DNA from: CAWAVN01 sp963825075
Lineage (GTDB): Bacteria; Planctomycetota; Planctomycetia; Planctomycetales; Planctomycetaceae
DNA: 64,000 nucleotides
Direction of reading: 5' to 3'
NCBI GenBank assembly: GCA_963825075.1
Contig: CAWGRX010000022.1
Location: 124,001 to 188,000, forward strand
Each line of letters opens with the position of its first letter. The stretch's first letter is position 1. Position numbers and translations under genes: made by a program. The notes beneath the pieces were generated by a model, which worked only from the letters and a program-made list of their open reading frames with translations, made no database searches and had not been told where the DNA came from. Below are positions 17,386-26,306 of this stretch, one piece after another.

Positions 17386-17578
17386 TAGCCGCAGGGCGCT
17401 AGCCTGTCTATTACCCACAAGTCATAAGCCGTTTGTTGAAAATGACTTACAGAGATTTATACACACAAACACTAAATGATGCAACCCTGTGTGATTCATA
17501 GAGTTAAAACATCAGTGATTGTTGATATATCCCCTTTTTCGGACTTGTGGGTAATAGACAGGGGCGCTAGCCCCGGTT
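17386..17578. repeat. GCTAGC-family repeat split by a MITE
   Basis: The left part (ATTAGCCGCA then GGGCGCTAGC, 17384-17403) and the right part (GGGCGCTAGC then CCCGGTT, 17562-17578) are two halves of one repeat. Deleting the insert and one copy of GGGCGCTAGC restores exactly the sequence of the intact copy at 12323-12353. The remainder of the 17257-17767 spacer holds no gene that I can see. Confidence 0.75.
17404..17561. mobile_element. 158-bp MITE with Tn5/IS50-like ends
   Basis: Perfect 20-bp terminal inverted repeats, CTGTCTATTACCCACAAGTC at 17404-17423 and its complement at 17542-17561, flank about 118 bases without coding capacity. Direct copies of GGGCGCTAGC lie on each side (17394-17403, 17562-17571), a 10-bp target duplication; if the terminal C/G pair is counted in the ends it becomes 8 bp with 21-bp ends. 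By eye, 15 of the first 19 bases match the outer end of Tn5/IS50, so an IS4-family transposase probably moved it. A DnaA-box-like TTATACACA lies at 17457-17465. No matching full-length element is in the window. Confidence 0.8.
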
Positions 17579-17767
17579 CCCTTGAAGAACCGGAAAATGG
17601 GGCAGTTTTTCTCGAACGGTCCTGATTGAATGGGAAGGACCGAAATGGGCAAACCCATCAATAGGTGTTGAAGTGTGCTCGCATCTGTGTATGCTAAAGG
17701 CAGAGCGGGTGACCGACGCCTGCCAAAGTCAGCCAAAATTTCATCAATATGAAGGAGGCCGATTCCG

Positions 17768-19048
17768 ATGCTGACGATTTTGGGTGAAAAACAACGGTAT
17801 TGCGATGGTGTGTCCCGGCGGAGTTTTTTGAAAGCGGGCGCCCTGGGCCTGGGCGGATTGACGCTCGCGGATTTGCTGCGGGCGGAAGCGGCAGCGGGCA
17901 TCGGCTCTTCGACAAAAGCCGTCATTAACATTCACATGGGCGGCGGGCCGTCCCATCAGGACATTTTCGATTTGAAGCCCCTCGCTCCCGTGGAGTTCCG
18001 CGGCGAGTTCGCTCCGATTCCCACCAATGTCGAAGGCGTTGAAATCTGCGAGCATCTGCCGCGTCTGGCGACGCTCGCGGACAAGTTCGCAATCGTTCGC
18101 TCGCTGGTCGGCTCGAATGCCGGGCATAGCAATTATCAGACGCACACTGGCTACAACAAACGGAGCCTGGAAAGCATCGGCGGCCGGCCCAGCCTGGGCA
18201 GCGTGATTGCCAAGCTCAAAGGTTCCAGCGGCAACGGTGCCCCGCCGTTCGCATCGTACAACGGCGGCAGCGCGGGCTATTTGGGGGCGACCTATCAGCC
18301 CTTCAATCCCAACCGGGGCGGGAGCAATTTGACCTTGGATCGTTCGCTGACGGCCGACCGCGTTTCGAATCGCAAGTCGCTGTTGGATTCGCTGGACCGG
18401 ATGCGGCGGGAAGCGGACGCCTCCGGGCAAATGACCGCAATGGACAGTTTCACGGAAACCGCCATCGACGTGGTGACCTCCGGCCGATTGGCCGATGCGC
18501 TCGATCTCAAAAAAGAAGATCCCCGCGTTGTCGAACGTTACGGGCGAGAAAACCGCAACCTGCTCACGGCCCGGCGGCTAATTGAAGCCGGCGTCCGCGT
18601 CGTGACCATGAACAGTCCCTGGGGCGGTTGGGACACGCACAACAATAATTTCAAAAACCTCAAAACCCGCAACCTGCCGAAAATGGACCAGGGCCTCTGT
18701 GCCTTGATGACGGATCTCGAAAGCCACGGCATGCTCGACGATGTCTCGATCGTGGTCTGGGGCGAGTTCGGCCGCACGCCGCGGGTCAACAACCGGGCCG
18801 GCCGCGATCACTGGCCGCGAGTGGCGATGGCATTTCTCGCCGGCGGCGGGATGCGAACCGGCCAGGTCGTCGGCTCGACGACCCGCTACGCCGAGCAAGC
18901 CGAAAGCCGCCCCGTGCATTACCAGGAAGTCTTGGCAACCTTGTACCATAACCTGGGCATCGATTTGGACACGACCCAGTTCATCGATCCCGCCGGTCGC
19001 CCGCAGTACCTCCTGGAACACCGCCAACCGATCCATGAGTTGATCTGA
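17768..19048 (+). CDS. DUF1501 family protein with Tat signal
   Basis: A 426-residue DUF1501 protein, related to the alkaline phosphatase/sulfatase-like fold and abundant in planctomycetes. The N-terminus CDGVSRRSFLKAGALGLGG is a twin-arginine export signal (SRRSFLK). Conserved stretches are NIHMGGGPSHQDIFDLKP near residue 55 and VWGEFGRTPRVNNRAGRDHW near residue 330. AAGGAGG just upstream supports the ATG at 17768. These proteins are commonly encoded with DUF1549/DUF1553 cytochromes; here that gene is 5.5 kb away on the other strand. Its last 68 bases overlap the end of the convergent glycoside hydrolase gene. The biochemical function is not established. Confidence 0.93.
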   Translation: MLTILGEKQRYCDGVSRRSFLKAGALGLGGLTLADLLRAEAAAGIGSSTKAVINIHMGGGPSHQDIFDLKPLAPVEFRGEFAPIPTNVEGVEICEHLPRLATLADKFAIVRSLVGSNAGHSNYQTHTGYNKRSLESIGGRPSLGSVIAKLKGSSGNGAPPFASYNGGSAGYLGATYQPFNPNRGGSNLTLDRSLTADRVSNRKSLLDSLDRMRREADASGQMTAMDSFTETAIDVVTSGRLADALDLKKEDPRVVERYGRENRNLLTARRLIEAGVRVVTMNSPWGGWDTHNNNFKNLKTRNLPKMDQGLCALMTDLESHGMLDDVSIVVWGEFGRTPRVNNRAGRDHWPRVAMAFLAGGGMRTGQVVGSTTRYAEQAESRPVHYQEVLATLYHNLGIDLDTTQFIDPAGRPQYLLEHRQPIHELI

Positions 19049-20126
19049 CTTTCCCTTTTTCCTGAAACAATTCCAGCCAACTTAAGACGATGGCATCGCG
19101 GATGGTGCCGGCTTTTTTATATTCCGCCGGCGTCTTGCCCCAGTAAAAGCCGATCCAGCCCGTGGCGTCTTTTCGGGATTGATCGATGAACTTCCCCAAC
19201 TCCTCGGCATTACATTTCAATGGGAAGATCTCTTCGATGACCACGGGCCCCTTGACTTTGGCGAAGCCTTTGAGCGTTTCCAGCGCTTCGTCGATTTTGC
19301 CGGCTTCGGGGTAGATGTGGACGGCGATGAAATCCAGATCGCCGGCGACTTTGTCCGGGACGAAGCCGGAGGTCAGGCCGGGCCGGTCCAGGCTCCAGGG
19401 CACGAGGCCCACGGTGACCAGATGCCGGCGGTCGTGCTTGCGGACGGCCGCGGCGAGTTGGCTGACCCATTTCTTGGCGATCTCCTCGCGCGGCCGGCCC
19501 GCCGCCGAGAGCGCGATGAACTGCACAAAATGCTTGCCCCCAAACGCCCCGGCAAGCCAGTCGTCTCGCTTGTCGTTGCCGGGAACGACGGGTTCGTTCA
19601 TCAAGTCGTAGCAGAAAATGGCCGGGCTGTTCGCGCAGCGGGCAGCGACGGCTTCCCAAAATGCCGCCTGCGCCGCCCAGCGGTGTTTCTCATCGAGCTT
19701 GTCATACCACGCGGGCACATCCTGCTTGTGGTAGCAGCCCAGCCCCGTCAAATCGAGATACAGCCCCGTATCCTCGGCGAGCTTCAACAGCCGCTCCAAC
19801 TGTTTGAGCGAATGTTCGTCGGGTTTGTTTGGCGTTTCCATGAAAGTGCCAAATTGGAGATGCACGCGAACCACGTTCGCTCCCAGGTCTTTCATCTCCC
19901 GAAAATCTTCGGCGATCGTGTCCCATTCCTTGTCCCAATAATCCTCAATCAGCCGCCCGCTGCCTTCCTGGTGATCGTAATTAAACCCCCAGGGCACGAA
20001 CGGCTTCCCCGACGATTCGAGCACGAAGGATTTTTTGTCCTTCCCGATGCGGACCCACTCCAACTCCGCCGCGGAAAGAGATTGACTGATGCTGAGAAGG
20101 AGAACCGCTATCTGAAGAGTTCGCAT
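18981..20126 (-). CDS. Secreted GH5/GH-A-type glycoside hydrolase (cellulase-like)
   Basis: A 381-residue exported hydrolase. The N-terminus MRTLQIAVLLLSISQSLSAA is a signal peptide. TIM-barrel clan GH-A features are VPWGFNYDH, GANVVRVHLQFG, the acid/base glutamate in FCYDLMNEPVVPG (about residue 180), and the nucleophile-type glutamate in KGPVVIEEIFPL (about 310). The substrate is likely a beta-mannan or beta-glucan. I start it at 20126; an upstream in-frame extension lacks a signal. The last 25 or so residues (EKGKVRSTHGS onward) are low-complexity and antisense to the DUF1501 gene, suggesting that the native stop was lost. Confidence 0.8.
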   Translation of the reverse strand: MRTLQIAVLLLSISQSLSAAELEWVRIGKDKKSFVLESSGKPFVPWGFNYDHQEGSGRLIEDYWDKEWDTIAEDFREMKDLGANVVRVHLQFGTFMETPNKPDEHSLKQLERLLKLAEDTGLYLDLTGLGCYHKQDVPAWYDKLDEKHRWAAQAAFWEAVAARCANSPAIFCYDLMNEPVVPGNDKRDDWLAGAFGGKHFVQFIALSAAGRPREEIAKKWVSQLAAAVRKHDRRHLVTVGLVPWSLDRPGLTSGFVPDKVAGDLDFIAVHIYPEAGKIDEALETLKGFAKVKGPVVIEEIFPLKCNAEELGKFIDQSRKDATGWIGFYWGKTPAEYKKAGTIRDAIVLSWLELFQEKGKVRSTHGSVGGVPGGTAGDRRDR

Positions 20127-20214
20127 GATAGGTCTTATCTTGAGAAAAGGTGGATGCCGCCTGTGAAGGTTTGTACAAAAATGATCAGATTCTTTGCATG
20201 GCGAGAAGATTTTT

Positions 20215-20293
20215 GGGAACACTAATCTTCACTAATAATCGCTAATCAAACAGAGTCTTTTATTAGCGAAGATTAGTGTGAATTAGTGTTCCC
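20215..20293. repeat. Inverted repeat built from CACTAAT units
   Basis: Arms 20215-20246 and 20262-20293 are complementary over most of 32 bases and consist of repeated ACTAAT/ATTAGT words. They begin GGGAACACTAAT on both strands. The element lies between the hydrolase and aroE genes, both on the minus strand, and could form a long hairpin. It is followed by CGTGGTTC-type text (20370-20420) of the same boilerplate family as at 14.2 kb. Confidence 0.6.
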
Positions 20294-20415
20294 TTCTTCA
20301 ACTTTTCTTGATTTCTGGTTCTTGTGTCTTTTCATCTTCTATTCGTTCTATTCGCATTATCCGTGGTTCATTTTTTTGGTTGCGGTGCCTGACCGCGCTA
20401 TGTGATTCGTGGTTC

Positions 20416-21258
20416 TCAACCGAAGATTTCTTCCAGCTTCGCCCGCATCACGGACGCATCTACGTCAATCCCGCTCCAGTATTTGATACCGATGACGCCC
20501 TGATTCACGAGCATCCCCAACCCGTCGATCACTTGGCAACCGCGTGCCTCGGCGTCTTTGAGCAGCCGGGTCTTCGGCGGGTTGGGGATCACATCGGCGA
20601 CCACCATCGATTCGGTCAGCGAATCCACGTCCAACGCAAGCCGAGCTTCCACGTCGGGATACAATCCGATGGACGTCGCGTTCACGACGACCTCGGTCTC
20701 GGGCGGGATTTGATAATCGCCTTCCCACAACACGAACTCGGCGGTTGCGGGGGTTTTTGCGTTGAGCAATTTGACCAACTCGCGGCCGCGCTTTTCGCTG
20801 CGGTTGACGATCAAGAACCGCTTCGCCCCCGCCAAGGCCGTTTCCACGCCGATCGCCCGGGCCGCACCGCCGGCACCGAACAGCACCATGGTTTTGCTCT
20901 GGGGATCGACAGTTTCCTTGAGCGACTGCACGAAGCCTTTGCCGTCGGTGTTCTCGCCCATAAACCCATTGTCCCGGCGGACGGCACAATTCACCGCGCC
21001 GATGATCTTCGCCGACTCGCGCAGACCCGCCAGGTGCTCGATCACAGCCACCTTATGAGGCAGCGAGCAATTAAAACCCACCCAGCCCATCGCCCACGCT
21101 CCGCGCACGGCATCCCTGAGATTCTCCGGAGAAACCTCGCAGTTGATGTACCGCCAATCCATCCCGTGCTGCCGATACGCCGCTTCAATCATCGCCACCG
21201 TGGGATTCTCGGCCACAGGTTGGGCAAAACATCCGGTGAGCGTGCTCAAAAAATTCAT
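20416..21258 (-). CDS. aroE: Shikimate dehydrogenase, divergent
   Basis: A 280-residue NADP-linked enzyme that reduces 3-dehydroshikimate in aromatic amino-acid synthesis. Seen: the catalytic lysine in NCSLPHKVAVIEHL (about residue 65), NTDGKGF with the second substrate-binding aspartate near 103, the cofactor loop LFGAGGAARAIG, NRSEKRGRELV, and NATSIGLYPD. Unusual: the normal substrate loop (GxPIxHSxSPxxHN) is replaced by GCFAQPVAENPTVAMIE, without the S-x-S pair, and the NVTxPFK strand reads NCSLPHK. So it may be a divergent AroE or an AroE-like paralogue with another substrate. It lies 23 bases downstream of tex on the same strand. Confidence 0.85.
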   Translation of the reverse strand: MNFLSTLTGCFAQPVAENPTVAMIEAAYRQHGMDWRYINCEVSPENLRDAVRGAWAMGWVGFNCSLPHKVAVIEHLAGLRESAKIIGAVNCAVRRDNGFMGENTDGKGFVQSLKETVDPQSKTMVLFGAGGAARAIGVETALAGAKRFLIVNRSEKRGRELVKLLNAKTPATAEFVLWEGDYQIPPETEVVVNATSIGLYPDVEARLALDVDSLTESMVVADVIPNPPKTRLLKDAEARGCQVIDGLGMLVNQGVIGIKYWSGIDVDASVMRAKLEEIFG

Positions 21259-21281
21259 GGGTATTCCGTTTCAAAATGTAA

Positions 21282-23500
21282 TCATTTCGGCGGCAGCATC
21301 GTAAGGGAAACCCGGCGGCGCCCAAGATCGACGGCCAGCACCCACACGGTGACCACGTCGCCGACCGAGACGATTTCGTGCGGGCTTTTGACGAAGCGGT
21401 TGGCGAGTTGGCTGATGTGGACGAGGCCGCTGTCCTTGAGGCCCACATCGACGAAGGCTCCGAAGTCCACCACGTTGAGCACCGTGCCTTTGAGCTCGAT
21501 GCCCGGTTCCAAATCTTCCAGCTTCAGAATTCCCTGCCGGAAAATCACGCCGGGCAGCTCCGAACGCGGGTCCAAACCCGGCCGGGCGAGGGCGGCGAGA
21601 ATGTCTTGGCACGTCGGCACGCCGATGTCCAACTCCTCAGCTAACGCGTTCGGCTTGAGTTCGCGAAACTTGTCTTGAAGCGACATGCCGTCCTTGCCGG
21701 CGGATTTGAGATCGGCCGGCGACAACGACAACCGGCCCAGAATTTTGCGGGCCGGTTCGTAGCTTTCGGGATGAATCCAGGTAACGTCCAAAGGTTCCTC
21801 GCCGCCTTGGACTTTGAGAAAACCCGCGGCCTGCGTGAATGTCGCCGGGCCGATGCCGCTGACTTTTAATAAATCCTTCCGGCTGCGAAACGGGCCGTTT
21901 TCTTCCCGCCAGGTGACCACGCGGCGGGCCATGAGTTGATTGAGGCCGGAGACGTGCTCCAACAGGGAAGGGCTGGCGACATTGAGATCCACGCCCACGT
22001 AATTCACGCAGGATTCGATGACTTGGCTCAGGGATTCTTCGAGCCGTTTGGCGGCGATGTCGTGCTGATACATCCCCACGCCGATGTGCTGCGGCTCGAT
22101 CTTGACCAGTTCACTCAACGGATCCTGGAGCCGTCGGCCGATGGAAACGGTGCCCCGGACCGTGGCATCCAGATCGGGAAACTCCTCGCGGGCAATCGTG
22201 CTCGCCGAATAGACACTGGCCCCGGCTTCGTTGACGATGATGTACTCCACGTCGGGGCAGGACTCGGCGATCAACTCCGAAACGAACTCCTCCGTCTCCC
22301 GGCACGCCGTGCCGTTGCCGATGGCGATCAGCTTCGCGTTGTGCGTCTTGAGAAAGTCCGAAAGTTTTTGGATTTCGCCGGCTTTGCGGTCTTCGGAAAC
22401 GTTAATGTAAATCACAGCGTGGGCGATCAACTGGCCGAACTCATCCAAAGCCGCCAACTTACAACCCGTGCGGTAGCCCGGATCGATCGCCACCACCCGC
22501 CGATCGCGGAGCGGCGGCTGGAGGAGCAAGTTTTTCAAATTCTCCGCGAAGACCGCAATCGCGTGGGTCTCGGCTTTGTCGGTCAGTTCCTTGCGAATTT
22601 CCCGCTCCAGGCTGGGCAGGATCAATCTTGACAAGGCATCCGCGACGCAGGTTTTCAGAAACTCCCCGTGCCGATGTTCGTGGAGCCGGTAATACTTTTC
22701 TAGGTTCGCCTGGGCGCGCTCGGCGTCCCAGTGGAACTTGACGCGGAGCATCTTTGCCGACTCCCCGCGGTTGATCGCCAACACCCGGTGCGGCGGAATT
22801 TTTGTGACCGGTTCTTCGTGGTCGAAGTAATCGCGATAATCCTGGCCTTGTTCCTCGCCCAGCTTGGTGGCGGAGACGGCGAGGCTCCCGGTTTGCTGGG
22901 CGACTCGGCGGGCGATGTCCCGGGCGTGGGCATTCTCGCTGATCCGCTCCGCGAGGATATCCGACACGCCCCCGAGCACCTCGGCCGTCGTGGGCAGTTC
23001 CTTTTCGGGATCGACAAATTCCCGCGCCGATGCCTCCAAGTTCGAGACGCTGGCAAGGCCGCTCCAAATCTGATTGGCGAACGGTTCCAGGCCGCGTTCT
23101 TTGGCTTGGGTCGCGCGGGACCGGCGTTTGGGGCGGAACGGCAAATACAAATCTTCCAGCCGCTTGAGCGAATCCGCGGCAAGGATGTCTGTCTTGAGTT
23201 GGGCGGTCAGATTGCCTTGCGACTCGATCAAGCGAAGGATCGTTTCGCGCGATCGTTCAACTGGCGAAGCGATTCCACGCGGGATTGGATTTGGCGGATT
23301 TGCTCCTCGTCGAGATTGCCCGTGCGCTCCTTGCGGTAGCGAGTGATGAAGGGCACCGTGTTGCCTTCGTCCAACAGAGCTGTCACCCCCGCGACCTGTT
23401 CGGTCCGCAAGCCAAGTTCCTGAGCGATCTTGCCAAAATCCAGTTCGATCTCGTCGGTCACACCGTCCATACCCGTTTCCATTCCTACAATCGTCAGCAT
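21282..23500 (-). CDS. tex: Tex family RNA-binding transcription accessory protein, frameshifted
   Basis: The full-length Tex protein (about 735 residues) is spread over two frames. The first, from 23500, reads LLDEGNTVPFITRYRKERTG then LDEEQIRQIQSRVESLRQLN, the standard Tex N-terminus, and stops at 23228. The second runs ETILRLIESQGNLTAQL through the YqgF/RNaseH-like domain (VVAIDPGYRTGCKLAALDEF), the helix-hairpin-helix region and a C-terminal S1 domain (GTVLNVVDFGAFVDVG) to the stop at 21282. The switch is at the CGCGCG run 23246-23251; one missing base (or two extra) joins them as QLNDRRETIL. Such a conserved cytoplasmic gene is more likely hit by a sequence error than lost. Confidence 0.88.
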
Positions 23501-24038
23501 TTTCCCAATGATTCGGCACGCCGGTTTCGGTCAGGTTTATCCTATCGAATCAGCCCGATTGAGCAAACGTATGTCAGACCGGGTTTGAAAAAGCGAGCCG
23601 TAGGAGCTTGCCTCGGGTCTCTACGAAAGGAAACTCCTCAAAATCAAGACCGCCGGCTAGCGCCTTGCAGCTCACTTTTGCAAAGTTTGGGTCATTCTGA
23701 TTTTGGATTTGGAATTTGTTTCGGATTTCGAGGTTCGGATTTGACGCCTCGTTTTGAATTTCTCGTCTCAACGGCCCGAACCGCATGTGGGAAGTTTTCT
23801 GATTTCCTATTCGTGTTATTCGCGTGATTCGTGGTTCCAAAGCCTTTTAAAACCAAGCGAGGACGAAGGTTGCCGCGATCCGCCGGTTTCGGCCGGCGGG
23901 GTTTTCCGTGTCAAGAGGGCTTTAAGATGAAGGCGGGTTTAAGGGCCTGCCGATAACTGAAATGTCAAACGGTGATTCGCGCAGGCGGGAAGCCGGCGGG
24001 GTTCACTTTCACCGGATCGGCTCAAGGAAGGAACTCGC
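23501..24038. other. Gene-free spacer of about 540 bases
   Basis: The spacer separates divergent tex and the small plus-strand gene at 24039. It holds a diverged GCTAGC repeat (23651-23674), ATTCGTGTTATTCGCGTGAT-type text at 23803-23836, and a short stem CCGCCGG/CCGGCGG at 23880-23899 followed by GGTTTT. That stem looks like a terminator facing the plus strand, but no plus-strand gene ends before it. I see no convincing gene here. Confidence 0.5.
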
Positions 24039-24257
24039 ATGCGACCGCGCCTGAGACTATTCAACGGGGAATTGGAACAACCTCTCCCGGAGCCGCCGCC
24101 GGTCACGGTCCGGCTGGGTGATGTGATAAACATCCTGCGGGATGCCGTGGCCCACGACCGCACCTGGCTCGGCGATTTCGAGGATGAGGAACTTCAAATC
24201 TCACCCGATCTATATGAAGTCCTCTGCGCCTACTGGCAGCTCCGTCCCACCGCCTGA
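24039..24257 (+). CDS. Small acidic protein of unknown function
   Basis: A 72-residue protein with GGAAGGAACTCGC before its ATG, a good ribosome-binding site. After a basic first segment (MRPRLRLFNGELEQPLPEP) it is acidic and helical (VRLGDVINILRDAVAHDRTW, then FEDEELQISPDLYEVLCAYW). I do not recognise the family. It has the look of a conserved planctomycete small protein. It precedes the membrane-anchored gene at 24369 on the same strand by 111 bases. Confidence 0.6.
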   Translation: MRPRLRLFNGELEQPLPEPPPVTVRLGDVINILRDAVAHDRTWLGDFEDEELQISPDLYEVLCAYWQLRPTA

Positions 24258-24368
24258 TGCCCGCGCGGGCGAGGCTCGACAATTTTTGCAACAACGTCCT
24301 TTGGCCGCCAAAGGGCGTTTTGTGCTTTTCCCCTCTTTCACTCTTCGACTCCCCCGAAGGGGGCCAAC

Positions 24369-24902
24369 ATGCAGAAGCGTTGGGTGGTTTGGCTGATGGG
24401 GCTTTTGGTGCTGGCGATGGTCGCCTATGGCGCGTGGACCTGGTCGGTCCGGCGGTCGGTCGAACGCTGCGTCAACGTGTTTACAACGGCGATGATCCAA
24501 GGCGACGCCGAGACCCTCCTCGAACAAATGGCCGGCCGGGCGCTGGAAATCTATCTTGCCAAAAGCCCCCGCGAGCAGGCCGACTTTACATCGCAGATTC
24601 CCGGCGCCCAATGTCAAGTCCGAGATGTCCACGTGGGCTATGAGACGGCCCAAGTGCGGGTGCTGTGGAAGGTTTCGGGGTTTGATGTGTGGTCTGATTT
24701 CGATCTCAAGAAATCCGACACCGGCTACTGGAAAATCGTCCGCATCCGGGAATCCCAAATGGTTCCCACCTGGGAACAAATCCGAAAGCACCTCCGACAA
24801 AAATCCGCACAAGTACCTGTCGAAGAAGCCCTCAGCGAAAAACTCAAAGATCGCTCTGGCGTGGAAGTCCGTCCGCTGACCAACGGCGAGCTTGACCAAT
24901 GA
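24369..24902 (+). CDS. Membrane-anchored NTF2-like protein of unknown function
   Basis: A 177-residue protein with one N-terminal transmembrane helix (WVVWLMGLLVLAMVAYGAW). The remainder looks like an NTF2/SnoaL-type cone: FTTAMIQGDAETLLEQMAG as the first helices, then strands VGYETAQVRVLWKVSGFDVW and GYWKIVRIRESQ. This is a common planctomycete layout, but no function can be named. It ends just 43 bases before the glycerate kinase start, so the two are probably co-transcribed. Confidence 0.6.
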   Translation: MQKRWVVWLMGLLVLAMVAYGAWTWSVRRSVERCVNVFTTAMIQGDAETLLEQMAGRALEIYLAKSPREQADFTSQIPGAQCQVRDVHVGYETAQVRVLWKVSGFDVWSDFDLKKSDTGYWKIVRIRESQMVPTWEQIRKHLRQKSAQVPVEEALSEKLKDRSGVEVRPLTNGELDQ

Positions 24903-24945
24903 TCTCGGTTTCGTGACCCTGGACGAAAAAAGGGGACGCGAACCG

Positions 24946-26304
24946 ATGACTTCTGAAGTGGACAGGCTCAGAAAGCACGCCCGCGAGATTTGGGCGGCCG
25001 GGGTGGAGGCGGTGGATTCTGAACGGCTGGTACGGGAAGCCATTTCCTGCACCGATGGGGTAATCTCCATTTGTGTCCATAAGATTCCCCTTGCGGATTT
25101 GGGCCGGTTGGTCGTGGTCGGTGCGGGCAAAGCCGGGGCCGGGATGGCGGCGGAGTTCGAGGAAGCCGTCGGCCCAAACGTTCTGCAAAATCACGTAACC
25201 GGCTGGGTCAACGTGCCGGCGGACTGCGTGCGGGAACTCAAAAAAATTCACCTGCACCCAGCCCGGCCGGCGGGAGTCAACGAACCGACGGCGGAGGGTG
25301 TGTTCGGTTCCAAGCAGATCCTGCAACTTCTCGGCGAACTGGGACCCCGCGATGTATGCATCGTGCTGATTTCCGGCGGCGGGAGCGCGCTCTTGCCGGC
25401 TCCCGCGAAGGGCATTTCGCTGGCTGATTTGCAAAGTGTCACCCGGTTCTTGATGCTGGCCGGGGCGACGATTCAGGACTTGAACACCGTCCGCAAACCG
25501 CTTTCCCGCACCAAAGGCGGCCGGCTGGCGCGGGCGACCAAGGCCGGTTTGGTCATCGCGTTAATTATCTCAGACGTGATCGGCGATCCCTTGGATGTGA
25601 TCGCCTCCGGCCCGACCGTTCCCGACTCCGCGACCCCCGCCGATGCAATCGCCGTCCTCGAAAAATACGATCCCCAGGGAAAGCAAACTCCCCCCGCGGT
25701 CTGGGCCTTTTTGAAAGAGGAATCCAAGCGGCCGGCGGCGAAAAATTTTCCGGCGGAGCGAGTGCACAATCACATCATCGGCAGCAATCGGGTGGCCCTT
25801 CAGGCGGCGGCCCGGATGGCGGAAGAGTTGGGATATCATGTCCGATCGCTTGGTTCCGAGAACGCCGACGAAGCCCGCGAAGTCGGGAAAACCTTGGCTC
25901 AAATCGGCCGAGACATTCGCTCCGGGAAAAATGGTCCGCGGCCGGCGTGCGTCTTAAGCGGCGGGGAACCGGTCGTGCATTTGGCCAAGACCGATCAGCC
26001 CCAGAAGGGCGGCCGGAATCAAGAAGTCGCGCTCGCCGCCCTCATTGAACTTTGGGACGATGGTTTAGAAAACATCGTCCTGCTCTCTGGGGGAACGGAT
26101 GGCGAAGATGGCCCCACCGATGCAGCCGGAGCCTTTGCCGATGCCGCCGTTCGAGACGCCGCGATCCGAGAGAATTTGGATCCGGCGGTGTTCTTGACGA
26201 TCAACAATTCCTACCCCTTCTTCGAGAAAGCCGGCGGCCTCTTAAAAACCGGCCCCACCCATACCAACGTCATGGACCTCCGCGTACTGCTGGTGGGTGG
26301 TTGA
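24946..26304 (+). CDS. Glycerate 2-kinase (GckA/TtuD type, DUF4147-MOFRL)
   Basis: A 452-residue kinase that phosphorylates D-glycerate to 2-phosphoglycerate. The N-terminal DUF4147 domain contains LVVVGAGKAGAGMAAEFE, LISGGGSALLPAP and SDVIGDPLDVIASGPT; the C-terminal MOFRL domain has LSGGEPVVHL, LSGGTDGEDGPTDAAGAF and TGPTHTNVMDLRVLLVGG. All the expected segments are intact. The ATG at 24946 is preferred over a TTG at 24892 because GGGGACG precedes it and the family begins about there. It would link serine, glyoxylate or tartronate breakdown to glycolysis. The stop is two bases before the stop of the convergent TPR gene. Confidence 0.9.
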   Translation: MTSEVDRLRKHAREIWAAGVEAVDSERLVREAISCTDGVISICVHKIPLADLGRLVVVGAGKAGAGMAAEFEEAVGPNVLQNHVTGWVNVPADCVRELKKIHLHPARPAGVNEPTAEGVFGSKQILQLLGELGPRDVCIVLISGGGSALLPAPAKGISLADLQSVTRFLMLAGATIQDLNTVRKPLSRTKGGRLARATKAGLVIALIISDVIGDPLDVIASGPTVPDSATPADAIAVLEKYDPQGKQTPPAVWAFLKEESKRPAAKNFPAERVHNHIIGSNRVALQAAARMAEELGYHVRSLGSENADEAREVGKTLAQIGRDIRSGKNGPRPACVLSGGEPVVHLAKTDQPQKGGRNQEVALAALIELWDDGLENIVLLSGGTDGEDGPTDAAGAFADAAVRDAAIRENLDPAVFLTINNSYPFFEKAGGLLKTGPTHTNVMDLRVLLVGG

Positions 26305-26306
26305 TC

